Below, piece after piece: positions 1-8,329 of a stretch of DNA of 64,000 nucleotides. Within the stretch, counting starts at the first letter, position 1; each line of letters begins with the position of its first letter. The notes under the pieces are model-generated. The model saw nothing but the letters and a program-made list of their open reading frames with translations. It had not been told where the DNA came from and did not search any database. The DNA comes from Pseudoflavonifractor phocaeensis (GTDB taxonomy: Bacteria > Bacillota > Clostridia > Oscillospirales > Oscillospiraceae). Where the stretch lies: contig NZ_JADYUM010000001.1 in assembly GCF_021531815.1 (NCBI RefSeq), positions 1-64,000 of the forward strand. The letters run 5' to 3'. Both the position numbers and the translations under genes were made by a program.

Positions 1-1
1 C

Positions 2-1396
2 CCCTACATCCACTCTCCCGCCTCCCCCCGCTACTCCCCCGAGGAATACAATGTGATGGAGATCGATTTTGACGCTCTCATCCGCGGGGAGGAAAACGAG
101 GAGCTGCTGGCCGCCCACCGCTGGTTCGCCCAGCGGCAGCCCAGTAAAAAGAACCGGTGGACCGGCCGCTTCGCGGGGAAAAATCTGGTTTGGGTGGTGG
201 CGGAGGGCTTCTCCCCCCAGGCCATGGACCCGGTGCGTACCCCCACCCTCTGGCAGCTCTCCCATCAAGGCTTCGTGTTCCAGAATTTCTACACGCCCCT
301 CTGGGGCGTCTCCACCTCCGACGGTGAGTATGTCACCACCACCGGGCTGATTCCCAAATCCGGCGTGTGGAGCTACTCCCAGTCTTCCTCCAACTACATG
401 CCCTTTGCCCTGGGCACCCAGTTCCGCAAACAGGGCTACCGCACCATGGCCTTTCACGATTATCTCTACGACTATTATGACCGCAACCTCTCCCACCCCA
501 ATATGGGCTATGATTACGTGGCTCTTGGCCAGGGGTTGGAGGAGGAGGACATCATTCCCCAGCAGTTCCTGGAGGCGGAGAACGCCTTCCCTCCCTCTGA
601 CCGGATGATGATGGAGAAAATCGTCCCCATGTTCGTCAACGAGGACCGCTTTATGGTCTATTGCCTGACGGTGAGCGGACACCTGAATTATACCCTGGAG
701 GAGAACGCCATGTCCGTCCTCCACTGGGATGAGGTGAAGGACCTGCCGTACAGCGACGCCGTCAAGTGCTACCTGGCCAGCCAGATGGAGCTGGAGCTGG
801 CCATGGAGAGCCTGGTGTCCCAGCTGGAGGCGGCCGGTAAACTGGAGGACACAGTCATTGTCCTGTCCGCCGACCACTACCCCTACGGCCTCACCGACGA
901 GGAGTACAGCGAACTGCTGGGCCACCCGGTGGACCCGGTGTTCGAGATCTACGAAAACACCTTGATCCTCTGGAGCGCCGATATGGAGGAGACGGTGTAT
1001 GTGGACAAATACTGCTCCAGCCTGGACGTAATGCCCACTCTGTCCAACCTGTTCGGCCTGGAGTATGACTCCCGGCTGGTCATGGGCACAGACATTCTGT
1101 CCGACACCCCCGGGCTGGTCATATGCTCCAATTACAGCTTTCTCAACCAGGAGGGGACCTACAACTCCGTCACGGACCAGTTTACCCGCTGGGACGGACA
1201 GGACCCCGACCTGGAACGGGTGACCTCCCTGGTGGCTGATGTTCAGAACCGGGTAGCCTACTCGGCACTGATCCTAGACCAGGATTATTACCGCCTCGCT
1301 TTGGACGGGCCGCCCAAGGAAGACCACTCCGCCTTTTCCCTCCTGAATCCCCACCGGAACAGCTCCGACCGGCCCGAAGACAGCCGGCTGCCGTAA
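2..1396 (+). CDS. LTA synthase-family sulfatase-fold membrane protein, C-terminal part (5' end outside window)
   Basis: The frame is open from the first bases of the window, so the start codon lies upstream and only about 464 residues are seen. They match the extracellular catalytic domain of the lipoteichoic-acid synthase/alkaline-phosphatase superfamily: a segment reading GVSTSDGEY holds the position of the catalytic Thr, and SADHYPYG near visible residue 290 is the Asp-His metal-binding motif. The N-terminal membrane helices expected for LtaS would be upstream. It probably transfers glycerol-phosphate or phosphoethanolamine to a cell-surface glycolipid or polymer. The donor is not evident from the sequence. 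A strong hairpin follows the stop codon. Family assignment is fairly sure; the exact product is not. Confidence 0.8.
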   Translation, partial: PYIHSPASPRYSPEEYNVMEIDFDALIRGEENEELLAAHRWFAQRQPSKKNRWTGRFAGKNLVWVVAEGFSPQAMDPVRTPTLWQLSHQGFVFQNFYTPLWGVSTSDGEYVTTTGLIPKSGVWSYSQSSSNYMPFALGTQFRKQGYRTMAFHDYLYDYYDRNLSHPNMGYDYVALGQGLEEEDIIPQQFLEAENAFPPSDRMMMEKIVPMFVNEDRFMVYCLTVSGHLNYTLEENAMSVLHWDEVKDLPYSDAVKCYLASQMELELAMESLVSQLEAAGKLEDTVIVLSADHYPYGLTDEEYSELLGHPVDPVFEIYENTLILWSADMEETVYVDKYCSSLDVMPTLSNLFGLEYDSRLVMGTDILSDTPGLVICSNYSFLNQEGTYNSVTDQFTRWDGQDPDLERVTSLVADVQNRVAYSALILDQDYYRLALDGPPKEDHSAFSLLNPHRNSSDRPEDSRLP

Positions 1397-1407
1397 TCAG
1401 ACAGACA

Positions 1408-1446
1408 AAAGACCGCCCGCCGGCTGATTGCCGGCGGGCGGTCTTC
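1408..1446 (+). terminator. Hairpin terminator after the LTA synthase-like gene
   Basis: A GC-rich inverted repeat (GACCGCCCGCCGGC, loop TGATT, then its complement) begins 12 bases after the stop codon and ends in GGTCTT. The U-tract is short, but stem strength and position fit an intrinsic terminator. Confidence 0.7.
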
Positions 1447-1479
1447 ATGAGAGGGAGAAAGAGAATATCATATCTATCA

Positions 1480-1660
1480 TTACCGCCGGAGCGGGTATCT
1501 TTGGTCTGCCTCCCCGGGGCGCTGCCGGCAGGGAGGCAGTAACTGGTCCCTGGTCTATCATGTACCGGACCGCCCGCCCAGAGACACGGCGGGCGGCAGG
1601 TGCCGGTCTTCCCGGCCTTGGCAATTGGTTTTCTCTGTTCCCAGGACGCCTGCAGTATAC
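1480..1660. other. Structured non-coding stretch, function unknown
   Basis: No convincing gene lies between the terminator at 1446 and the repeat element starting at 1777. This part contains two strong inverted repeats: CTGCCTCCC/GGGAGGCAG at about 1507-1541 and a GC-only stem around 1570-1600 (ACCGCCCGCC/GGCGGGCGG). It could be a structured RNA on either strand. I looked for 6S, SRP, RNase P, tmRNA, cobalamin and T-box signatures and found no match. The 182 bases after the repeat element, up to era at 2726, show nothing recognisable. Confidence 0.3.
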
Positions 1661-1776
1661 CATCCTTTTTCCCACGATTCTTCACCAAAGGAAGAACGTT
1701 CCATGAACATTTTGTGAACCTTATCCCCACCCGCCGTTCGTTTTTCGGACAAAATGGCCAAATTCATCCAATGATG

Positions 1777-2543
1777 TAAATTTTAGTTTATTGTTCTATA
1801 GAACCTAAAACCTATGTGATGTAGGGCAAGGGCTCTGCCCTTGCCTTTCCAGGTGCACCAAATACTGGGAGAGATTTTTGCACTTGAACACTTCGCCTGC
1901 GGGCGGGACGGGGGATGGAGATATTTCGCCCCCGGGCGAGGTACTTTTGTAGAGATACAAAAGTACCCAAAAAATCTCCGGGGCTTCGGCCCCGGCCCCC
2001 AAGGGGCGTCCTACAAAAAAGCCTGCCTCACGTCCGGCGCCCATTCCCTGGTTTTGCTGCCTCACCTTCCGGGCCTTCGGCCCTGAGTGAAACGAATTTG
2101 GATAAGAACAGCCACCGGATGTCAGCGCCTGGGGCTCCGAATTGTGCGGCGTGGTTCCTGACTGCGCTGCCCCGCCCCGCTGTGCAAAACTAGATTCAGT
2201 GGCACGTCCCACCGGGCGGCCCCGGCGGGCCACGGAAGTAAGAAGCATCAAGAACAGGTTTTGCCTGTATCGAGGCGGGCTATATTGCTGATCCCCCGTA
2301 AAACCTCCGAATTTTGTGAAGCAAAAAGGCGGTGTGCTCCAAATCAAATTTTGCGGCTTGGGTTTCGCGCAGGGCAGCTGGGCTCCCGTAGTGGGGTCCG
2401 GGGTAAGGCCGTTGGCGGCGGAGGGCGCAGCCCGAAGCCGGCCTGGCCGTCCCCCGGCCATCTTTTGGTGACTTTTGGATGGCTCCAAAAGTCACTCGCC
2501 GCCGCAGCGGTGAAATCTCCTAACCCTATAAACTAAAATTTTA
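1777..2543 (+). mobile_element. Repeat element copy A (MITE-like, no transposase)
   Basis: This is the first of three copies of a long non-coding element. The left end reads TAAATTTTAGTTT and the right end is its inverse complement, AAACTAAAATTTTA. The body carries a hairpin GTACTTTTG/CAAAAGTAC at about 1940-1967, UUCG-loop hairpins GGGGCTTCGGCCCC and GGGCCTTCGGCCC, and a terminal-side stem GTGACTTTTGG/CCAAAAGTCAC. It is about 94 bases longer than the other copies, through extra sequence inside the left end that has its own hairpin (GCAAGGGCTCTGCCCTTGC). Open frames across it are broken or frameshifted relative to the other copies, so I regard it as non-coding. It lies between two genes of unrelated operons. 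Confidence 0.75.
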
Positions 2544-2725
2544 TGGATTCATCAGCTTCCGAACCCCTTGATTTTACTCGCTTTTCTCCCATCCAAGGCA
2601 TAGAAAAGAGAGCCCCGGGCTAAAATCCAAGACTCTCTCAGAGTACGATGTGATTGCTGATTTGAAGGTGAGCAGGGGGGGAATATTGAGAACAGGTTTC
2701 GTGGGATTATGCACCTGTTTTTCCA

Positions 2726-3628
2726 TTAGTTGTCACAGCGGTAACCAAAATTCTGAATGGCCGCCGGATTATCCCGCCAGTTTTCCTTCACTTTCACCCA
2801 AGTCTGAAGGAACACTTTGGTCCCCATGAACCGCTCCATGTCCTGCCGAGCCAGGGTGGACACCTTTTTCAGCATGGCGCCCCCCTTGCCGATGATGATC
2901 CCCTTGTGGCTGTTCTTCTCGCAGTAGATGGTGGCATCCACCTCCACCACCTCATCGTCCCGCTCGGAAAACCGGGTGATCTCCACGGCGGTCCCGTGGG
3001 GGATCTCCTTGTCCAGACAGAGGAGCAGCTTCTCCCGCAGGATCTCGGCCATCATCTGCCGCTCTGGCTGGTCGGAGGTCATATCCTCCGGAAACAGCTG
3101 GGGGCCCTCGGGCAGGAAGCCCTCCAGCACGTTCAGCAGCTCCTCCACTCCCTCGCCGGTCTTGGCGGAGATGGGGACCACTGCGGTAAAGTCACAGGCC
3201 TGCTGGTACAGTGAAATGACCTCCAGCAGTTTTTCTTTCTGCTCCAGGGTGTCAACTTTATTGATGACCAGTACCGAGGGGCAGTTCAGCGTTCTGATCC
3301 GGTCCAGAAGCTGCTGCTCCGGAGCGCCGATGTTGGGGATGGGCTCCACCAGCAGCATGATCCCGTCCACGTCGGCCACGGACTCCTTGACCACGTTGAC
3401 CATATAGTCCCCCAGCCGGGTACGGGCCTTGTGAAGACCCGGGGTATCCACAAAGACGAACTGGCACTCTCCCCGGTTCTTGATGCCGCAGATGCGGTTC
3501 CGGGTGGTCTGGGGCTTGTTGGTGACAATGGCCACCTTCTCCCCCACCAGGGCGTTGGTCAGAGTGGACTTGCCCACGTTGGGCCGCCCGCAGATGGTGA
3601 TGATTCCGGATTTTTTGATGGTAGACAT
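2726..3628 (-). CDS. era: GTPase Era
   Basis: A 300-residue GTPase that binds 16S rRNA and assists 30S subunit assembly. G-motifs are in order: GRPNVGKST at residues 14-22, the TTRNRI switch, DTPG at 61-64, NKVD at 123-126 and SAK at 154-156. A C-terminal KH RNA-binding domain follows, with the loop IIIGKGGAMLKK near residue 245. Length is normal for the family. It is the last gene of a minus-strand operon RluA-ybeY-VOC-era. The ybeY-era neighbourhood is common in Firmicutes and fits a shared role in rRNA maturation. The chosen ATG has GAGGATC about ten bases upstream. Confidence 0.97.
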   Translation of the reverse strand: MSTIKKSGIITICGRPNVGKSTLTNALVGEKVAIVTNKPQTTRNRICGIKNRGECQFVFVDTPGLHKARTRLGDYMVNVVKESVADVDGIMLLVEPIPNIGAPEQQLLDRIRTLNCPSVLVINKVDTLEQKEKLLEVISLYQQACDFTAVVPISAKTGEGVEELLNVLEGFLPEGPQLFPEDMTSDQPERQMMAEILREKLLLCLDKEIPHGTAVEITRFSERDDEVVEVDATIYCEKNSHKGIIIGKGGAMLKKVSTLARQDMERFMGTKVFLQTWVKVKENWRDNPAAIQNFGYRCDN

Positions 3629-3665
3629 AACAGATGATCCTCAACTTTCTTTGAGCGTTCTTGAT

Positions 3666-4133
3666 TCAGCGCATACAGGAGCGGACAAATTTCAGGGGGA
3701 CGTCCATGCGGCACGCGGTCTGCTCAGGCGTCATGCCGCTGTCCAGAAAACGCCGGCACACAGTCTTCATGTTTTCCCCCACCTCGAGGATGTGCCCGTC
3801 CGGGTCGTACAGGCGGACCACCCGCTGGCCCCAGCGGTGCTCCTTGGGCGGATGGACATAGGAAATTCCCGGACATGCCGACAGTTTAGCCAGGAAGCCG
3901 TCAAAGTCATCCTCCTCAAAATACAGCTCTGCCGCCCGGCCGCCAAACCGGATGTCCCCGGGTCCGGCCCCAAGGAACTCCTGCCAGCTGTCCAGGGTCT
4001 GGAGGCAGACGCCGCCCGTCAGAGTGACGTTGGCCCCGAAGTCCTGGATCACCCGCAGACCCAGCACCTCCCGGTAAAACCGGATGGACCGCTTCAGGTC
4101 GGTCACCGCCAAAAGAGGATTCTGAAATTTCAT
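3666..4133 (-). CDS. VOC (glyoxalase/bleomycin resistance) superfamily protein with C-terminal extension
   Basis: A 155-residue protein whose first 120 residues form one VOC module: the opening MKFQNPLLAVTDLKRSIRFY, a central VRLYDPDGHILEVGE metal-ligand strand, and the usual paired beta-alpha-beta-beta-beta units. The last 30 residues (GMTPEQTACRMDVPLKFV) are a helical extension resembling a small helix-turn-helix; its role is unknown. VOC proteins bind divalent metals and act on diverse small substrates or antibiotics, so no reaction can be named. It sits between ybeY and era, and its ribosome-binding site AGGAGG overlaps the ybeY stop codon, so it is co-translated with ribosome-maturation genes although probably unrelated to them in function. 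Confidence 0.8.
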   Translation of the reverse strand: MKFQNPLLAVTDLKRSIRFYREVLGLRVIQDFGANVTLTGGVCLQTLDSWQEFLGAGPGDIRFGGRAAELYFEEDDFDGFLAKLSACPGISYVHPPKEHRWGQRVVRLYDPDGHILEVGENMKTVCRRFLDSGMTPEQTACRMDVPLKFVRSCMR

Positions 4134-4141
4134 TGCTCCTC

Positions 4142-4630
4142 CTATTCCCGGGTGATGCCCAGTGTCCCCAAAATAGCCTCTTCCCTAGCCCGCATCTGTG
4201 CCTTCATAGGGCCCTCGTCCAGGTGGTCATAGCCCAGCAGGTGGAGCACCGAGTGGACGGTGAGGTAGCACACCTCCCGCTCCAGGCTGTGGCCGAACTC
4301 CGCCGCCTGGGACTCCGCCCGCTCCAGGGAGATGCACATGTCCCCCAGGGGGCACAGCTCCGTGGCCGGGTCCAGATATTCCTCCCCCTGGGGAGGCGCC
4401 CCGGGCTCCAGCTCAAACATGGGGAAAGACAGCACGTCGGTGGGGCGGTCCACCTCCCGCATGTCCAGGTTGACCTGGTGAATGCCCTCGTCATCGGTGA
4501 GCAGGACGTTGATCTCACAGGGCAGCTCCACGCCCTCCGCCTCCAGGGCGGCGAAGATCACTTCCTCCATCCGGCCGGTCAGCCCCTCCGGGACCTCCAC
4601 GTCCGCGTCAAACAGGATCTCATGGTTCAT
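4142..4630 (-). CDS. ybeY: Endoribonuclease/rRNA maturation factor YbeY
   Basis: A 162-residue protein with the UPF0054 signature HSVLHLLGYDH, in which His126, His130 and His136 are the zinc ligands. YbeY acts in 16S rRNA 3'-end processing and ribosome quality control. The upstream part (VNLDMREVDRPTDVLSFP) also matches the family closely. Its start codon overlaps the stop codon of the upstream pseudouridine synthase by four bases (ATGA), so the two are translationally coupled. The ribosome-binding site GGAGGAG lies within the end of that gene. Confidence 0.97.
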   Translation of the reverse strand: MNHEILFDADVEVPEGLTGRMEEVIFAALEAEGVELPCEINVLLTDDEGIHQVNLDMREVDRPTDVLSFPMFELEPGAPPQGEEYLDPATELCPLGDMCISLERAESQAAEFGHSLEREVCYLTVHSVLHLLGYDHLDEGPMKAQMRAREEAILGTLGITRE

Positions 4631-5625
4631 GGCTCTCTCTCCTCCCCCGGCCCGGTCACCCCCGGGACGGAACCGAAATATTCTTCCACAAAGTCCACGT
4701 TCTCCACCTGGAAGGTCCGGCCGTTGAGATGCTCCAAGGGGCCGGCGTCGGTGGTGAACCGGAAGGTCAGCTTATAGGAATACAGGGCCTGGCCGTGGCG
4801 GCCGTATTTCCGGTTGTCCCGCTCGCTGCCGTACTTACCGTCTCCGATAAGGGGGTGTCCGGCGGCGGCGAACTGGGCCCGGATCTGGTGGGTCCTGCCG
4901 GTAATCAGGTCACATTCCACCAGGGACAGGCCGTTTTTCACCGCCAAGGTCTTATATAAGGTGACGGCGGTCTTGGCCCCCGGCTCGGGCCGGGACCGGA
5001 CGTAGACCTGTTTTTTCACCTCGTCCTTAAAAAGATAGCCCTCCAGCTTTCCCTCCCGGGGCTCCAGCTTCCCCCGGACAGCGCAGAGGTAGTATTTGTT
5101 CAGTTCCCGGTCCTTGATCTTCTGGTTCATCACCCGCAGGCCCTCGGCGGTCTTGGCGGCGATGACGATGCCCCCGGTGTTCCGGTCGATGCGGTTGCAC
5201 AGGGCGGGGGCAAAGGAGTTCTCCCAGTAGGGGGACCACTCCTTCTTCTGGTACAAATAGGCCTGGATGTGGGTGAGCAGGGTGTTCACCCGCTCGTTCT
5301 CGTCGGGATGGACCACCAGCCCGGGCCGCTTGTCCAGGAGCATGATGTGTTCGTCCTCATAGAGGATGTTCAGCTTGGGCTGGTACAGGGACAGAAAGGC
5401 GTTTTCCGGGGTGGGCTTGTCAAAAAACTCGTCGTTGATATATAATTGCAGCACATCCCCCACATTGAGCCGCACGTCCCGCTTGGAGCCCTTTCCGTTC
5501 ACCTTCACCCGCTTCAGGCGGATATACTTCTGGGCCAGTGGGGCGGGCAGCAGGGGCAGGGTCTTGGCAAGCCAGCGGTCCAGCCGCTGCCCGGCGTCGT
5601 TTTTTCCAATGGTGAATTCCTTCAT
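4627..5625 (-). CDS. RluA-family pseudouridine synthase
   Basis: A 332-residue enzyme that converts uridine to pseudouridine in rRNA or tRNA. An N-terminal S4 domain (DAGQRLDRWLAKTLP and KRVKVNGKGSKRDVRLNVGD) precedes the catalytic domain. The catalytic motif is NRIDRNTGGIVIAAKT, a variant of HRLDxxTSG with the catalytic Asp kept. LITGRTHQIRAQFAAAGHPL is the conserved RluA C-terminal motif. I place the start at the ATG preceding KEFTIGKND, because an earlier ATG 21 codons upstream has no ribosome-binding site and lies in the divergent promoter region. RluC/RluD-type paralogues cannot be told apart here. Confidence 0.93.
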   Translation of the reverse strand: MKEFTIGKNDAGQRLDRWLAKTLPLLPAPLAQKYIRLKRVKVNGKGSKRDVRLNVGDVLQLYINDEFFDKPTPENAFLSLYQPKLNILYEDEHIMLLDKRPGLVVHPDENERVNTLLTHIQAYLYQKKEWSPYWENSFAPALCNRIDRNTGGIVIAAKTAEGLRVMNQKIKDRELNKYYLCAVRGKLEPREGKLEGYLFKDEVKKQVYVRSRPEPGAKTAVTLYKTLAVKNGLSLVECDLITGRTHQIRAQFAAAGHPLIGDGKYGSERDNRKYGRHGQALYSYKLTFRFTTDAGPLEHLNGRTFQVENVDFVEEYFGSVPGVTGPGEEREP

Positions 5626-5659
5626 TCCGCCAACCGTCCTTTGGTATGAGCTACCATAG

Positions 5660-5688
5660 ATTGCAACACAAAAAAATGTTTTTGTCAA
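5660..5688 (-). promoter_or_regulatory. Possible promoter of the RluA-ybeY-VOC-era operon
   Basis: On the minus strand TTGACA (5688-5683) is followed after 17 bases by TGCAAT (5665-5660). The -35 is perfect and the -10 weak. It lies back-to-back with the yceD promoter. Confidence 0.4.
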
Positions 5689-5704
5689 TATATGAAAAAA
5701 AGGT

Positions 5705-5733
5705 TTGACAAGTCTGGGAAATGTCTTTATAAT
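5705..5733 (+). promoter_or_regulatory. Vegetative promoter of yceD-rpmF
   Basis: TTGACA at 5705-5710 and TATAAT at 5728-5733 are separated by exactly 17 bases, a perfect sigma-A consensus as expected for a ribosomal-protein transcript. A strong ribosome-binding site (GGGGAGGAAGG) follows just before the ATG at 5784. Confidence 0.9.
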
Positions 5734-5783
5734 ACTCTCCGTACCATTATGCGAGTACGGGGCAAACCCCGGGGAGGAAGGCC

Positions 5784-6287
5784 ATGCGTCTGGAACTGAA
5801 AGACATTATCCACGTCCCGGACGCAAAGAAAACCTTCCAATTTCAGGTAGACCTGTCTGACCTGGAGTTCTATGGGCGCAAGCCCATCACCCGGCCCGTC
5901 CTGGCCGAGGGCAGCGTGACCAACCACGCCGGCGCTCTGGTTCTGGAGGGGGCGGCCCGTTCCGTGCTGGACTTGGCCTGCGACCGCTGCGGGAAGGAGT
6001 TTTCCCGGGAAAAGGCGGTCCAACTGGACAGTCTGGTGGCTCAGACCCTGGAGGATGAGGAAAACGACGAGATCATCCTGCTGGAAGGGACCGAGTTAGA
6101 CCTGGACGACGTGGTGACCACGGCCTTCGTCCTCGCGATGGATACCAAAAACCTTTGCTCAGACGACTGCAAAGGGCTGTGCGCCGGGTGCGGAGTCAAC
6201 CTCAACGAGGAACCCTGCCGGTGCAGACCTGAAGTAGATCCAAGACTGGCAGCCCTTGCGCAGCTGTTGGATAAAGATGCTGAGTGA
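5784..6287 (+). CDS. yceD: YceD/DUF177 family, large-subunit rRNA accumulation protein
   Basis: A 167-residue DUF177 protein. Cysteine pairs CDRCGKEF in the middle and CSDDCKGLCAGCG near the C-terminus are typical of the family and may bind metal. YceD is needed for normal 23S rRNA levels in some bacteria and in plastids; its mechanism is not settled. It is directly upstream of rpmF, the standard arrangement, and shares the strong promoter at 5705-5733. Confidence 0.92.
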   Translation: MRLELKDIIHVPDAKKTFQFQVDLSDLEFYGRKPITRPVLAEGSVTNHAGALVLEGAARSVLDLACDRCGKEFSREKAVQLDSLVAQTLEDEENDEIILLEGTELDLDDVVTTAFVLAMDTKNLCSDDCKGLCAGCGVNLNEEPCRCRPEVDPRLAALAQLLDKDAE

Positions 6288-6335
6288 GTAGTCGAAGTGC
6301 CTTGATGGGCACGAAAACCGAAGGAGGTGTCACCC

Positions 6336-6521
6336 ATGGCGGTTCCTAAGAGAAAAGTGTCTAAGGCCCGGCGCGATAAGCGGCGCAGCTCCGTTTGGAA
6401 GCTGGAGACTCCCGGTATCGTGACCTGCCCCAAGTGCGGGGCTTACCGGCTGCCTCACCGGATGTGCAAAAATTGCCTGACCTACAATGGCCATACCTTT
6501 GGCCAGGCCGAGGCCCAGTAA
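6336..6521 (+). CDS. rpmF: Ribosomal protein bL32
   Basis: A 61-residue basic protein beginning [18 protein letters not shown], with the zinc-ribbon cysteines CPKCG and CKNC, so it is the zinc-binding form of L32. The start is the ATG at 6336: AAGGAGG at 6321-6327 is spaced correctly for it, whereas a GTG at 6327 overlaps the Shine-Dalgarno itself. Second gene of the yceD-rpmF operon, followed by a terminator. Confidence 0.98.
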   Translation: MAVPKRKVSKARRDKRRSSVWKLETPGIVTCPKCGAYRLPHRMCKNCLTYNGHTFGQAEAQ

Positions 6522-6533
6522 GTGAATTTTGCG

Positions 6534-6571
6534 AAAAAGACTGCTGTACGCCGTACAGCAGTCTTTTTTAT
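6534..6571 (+). terminator. Intrinsic terminator of yceD-rpmF
   Basis: A perfect stem GACTGCTGTACG/CGTACAGCAGTC is flanked by an A-run and followed by TTTTTTAT. The A-run also lets it act in the opposite direction, at the end of recO. Confidence 0.93.
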
Positions 6572-6639
6572 ATGGTTCGCGGCCTTCTTTCTCCCGCGCA
6601 GGACGTGGGAAGGCGCACTTTATTCCGCCGAAACGGACT

Positions 6640-7404
6640 TCACGTCCCTCCCGGCGCCATCCGCATCTGCTTATAAAAATCCAGGGTGCGGAAACCCCGT
6701 TCCAACTGGGTGTAGAGGTAGGCCTCGGTCAGGTCGGCCAGCTGCCGCAGGATCTCCCCCTCCGCCCGGAAAGAGAACAGCCGCTTGGGGTCCCCGTAGG
6801 CGATATGCCGCATGGCCTCCAGGGCCTGGCTGTCCAAGGGCATGGAGATGCCCTCCCCCACTTCATCCCGGCACCGGGCGCAGTGGAGGACTCCCTCCTT
6901 CAAATGGAACCGGGGGTCCTCCGGCGGCTCGGTCCCGCAGACGGCACAGCCGTCCAGCAGAGGCTCATACCCCGCCAGACACATAGCCTTTAATTCAAAG
7001 GCCGCCTTCACCAGCTCCAGGGGCTTGGACAGCTTGTCCAGGGCATGAAGGCTGTTCAAAATCAGGGACAGCAGATCCGGGCTGGGCATATCCTCCACCG
7101 CCAGCAGCTCGGTGACCTCGGCGAAATAGCAGGCCAGGGCCAGTTTGTCCAGGTCGTCCCGGACGCCCCGGAACTGGCGCTCCGTGGCCGCCTCCTTCAC
7201 CGTCCAGCGGCCCTGGTAGTCGTAAAGCACCATCTCCGACCAGCACAGCAGCTGGCAGCCGGCGGCGAGTGGGCTGCCCTTCTTCCGGCTGCCCCGGGCG
7301 GAGGCGGTGACCTTGCCCAGGTCCTGGGTCAAAAGGGTCAGGATCTTATCCGATTCTTTGTAGTCCACGGACCGGAGGACCAAGGCCTTTGTGGTGGTGT
7401 GCAT
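6640..7404 (-). CDS. recO: DNA repair protein RecO
   Basis: A 254-residue recombination mediator that loads RecA on SSB-coated DNA. It starts with the RecO OB-fold (TTTKALVLRSVDYKESDKIL) and carries a C-terminal zinc-binding region with CAVCG and CARCRDE. The ATG at 7404 is chosen because AGGAGGG sits six to seven bases upstream; a GTG two codons earlier touches that site directly. The yqzL-like gene lies 33 bases upstream on the same strand, the usual Firmicutes pair. Confidence 0.95.
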   Translation of the reverse strand: MHTTTKALVLRSVDYKESDKILTLLTQDLGKVTASARGSRKKGSPLAAGCQLLCWSEMVLYDYQGRWTVKEAATERQFRGVRDDLDKLALACYFAEVTELLAVEDMPSPDLLSLILNSLHALDKLSKPLELVKAAFELKAMCLAGYEPLLDGCAVCGTEPPEDPRFHLKEGVLHCARCRDEVGEGISMPLDSQALEAMRHIAYGDPKRLFSFRAEGEILRQLADLTEAYLYTQLERGFRTLDFYKQMRMAPGGT

Positions 7405-7437
7405 GGGCACCCTCCTATGTATGGGGCCGCTGGCCCC

Positions 7438-7593
7438 TCAGATTTGACGCGGACTGCGCACGCCTCCGCTGAACGCCGTCTTGGACGGCAGATCCGGGAG
7501 GGCTTTTTTCGCGTCCCGCTCTCCCCGGATGGCCAGGTAGGCCTCCGGCAGTCCGGTGATAAAAAACAGTCTCCACAAACCCCGTTCATCCAT
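7438..7593 (-). CDS. yqzL: YqzL-like small protein
   Basis: A 51-residue reading frame preceded by GGGAGG seven bases before the ATG. Its first part reads LWRLFFITGLPEAYL, matching the short YqzL family pattern of an aromatic W..F.. followed by TG and (E/D)AYL. YqzL lies directly upstream of recO in Bacillus and many Clostridia, as here. Its function is unknown. The tail (KTAFSGGVRSPRQI) is less family-like. The assignment rests on pattern plus position. Confidence 0.7.
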   Translation of the reverse strand: MDERGLWRLFFITGLPEAYLAIRGERDAKKALPDLPSKTAFSGGVRSPRQI

Positions 7594-7656
7594 GACCCAG
7601 CCTCCCGTTTTCTCTGTACCGTTAGGCTGGCTGCTGAAACGGCGCGTTATAAGCGG

Positions 7657-8329
7657 TAAATTTTAGTTTTCTGAGGATTTCGCCTGCGGGCGGGACGGGA
7701 GATAGGGGTGTTTCGCCCCCGGGCGAGGTTCTTTTGTAGAGATACAAAAGTACCCAAAAAATCTCCGGGGCTTCGGCCCCGGTCCCCAAGGGGCGTCCTT
7801 CAAAAAAGCCTGCCTCACGTCCGGCGCACATTCCCTGGTTTTGCTGCCCTGCCTTCCGGGCCTTCGGCCCTGAGCGGAGTGAATTTGAATACAGGCAACC
7901 GCTGAATACCGGCGCCTACGTTTCCGAATTGTGTGGCGTAGTGCTTGGCCGCGCTGCCCCGCCCCGTTGTGCAAAACTTGATTCAGTGGCACGTCCCACC
8001 GGGCGGCCCCGGCGGGCCACGGAAGTAAGACACAACAAGCACAGGTTTTGCCTGTATCGAGGCGGACTGTATTGCATATCCCCCGTAAAACCTCCGAATT
8101 TTGCGAAGCAAAAAGGCGGTGTGTTCCAAATCAATTTTGCGGCTTGAGTTTCACGCAGGGCCGCTGGGCTCCCGTAGTGGGGTCCGGGGGTAAGGCCGTT
8201 GGCGGCGGAGGGCGCAGCCCGAGGCCGGCCTGGCCGTCCCCCGGCCATCTTTTGGTGACTTTTGGATGGCTCCAAAAGTCACTCGCCGCCGCAGCGGCGA
8301 AATCTCCTAACCCTATAAACTAAAATTTA
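7657..8329 (+). mobile_element. Repeat element copy B (MITE-like, no transposase)
   Basis: A 673-base copy with perfect 13-base terminal inverted repeats: TAAATTTTAGTTT at 7657-7669 and AAACTAAAATTTA at 8317-8329. Inside the ends the similarity continues imperfectly (left GGATTTCGCC, right as complement of GGCGAAATC). Strong stems include CTTTTG/CAAAAG at about 7732-7750, GGGGCTTCGGCCCC and GGGCCTTCGGCCC with UUCG loops, TTTTGCGAAGCAAAA, and GTGACTTTTGG/CCAAAAGTCAC near the right end. Both ends carry TA, compatible with insertion at TA. The right end overlaps the rlmA stop codon. Reading frames conserved in the other copies are interrupted here. Confidence 0.8.

Noticed and set aside
1805-2488. 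Long minus-strand frame inside repeat copy A, with a similar frame in copy C (26204-26914)
   Set aside because: Both begin MEPSKSHQKMAGG, but they diverge by frameshifts (one reads LTPDPTTGAQ where the other reads LTPGPHYGSP), and copy B has stops. The composition is Pro/Arg/Gly-rich, as expected from GC-rich non-coding DNA with hairpins.
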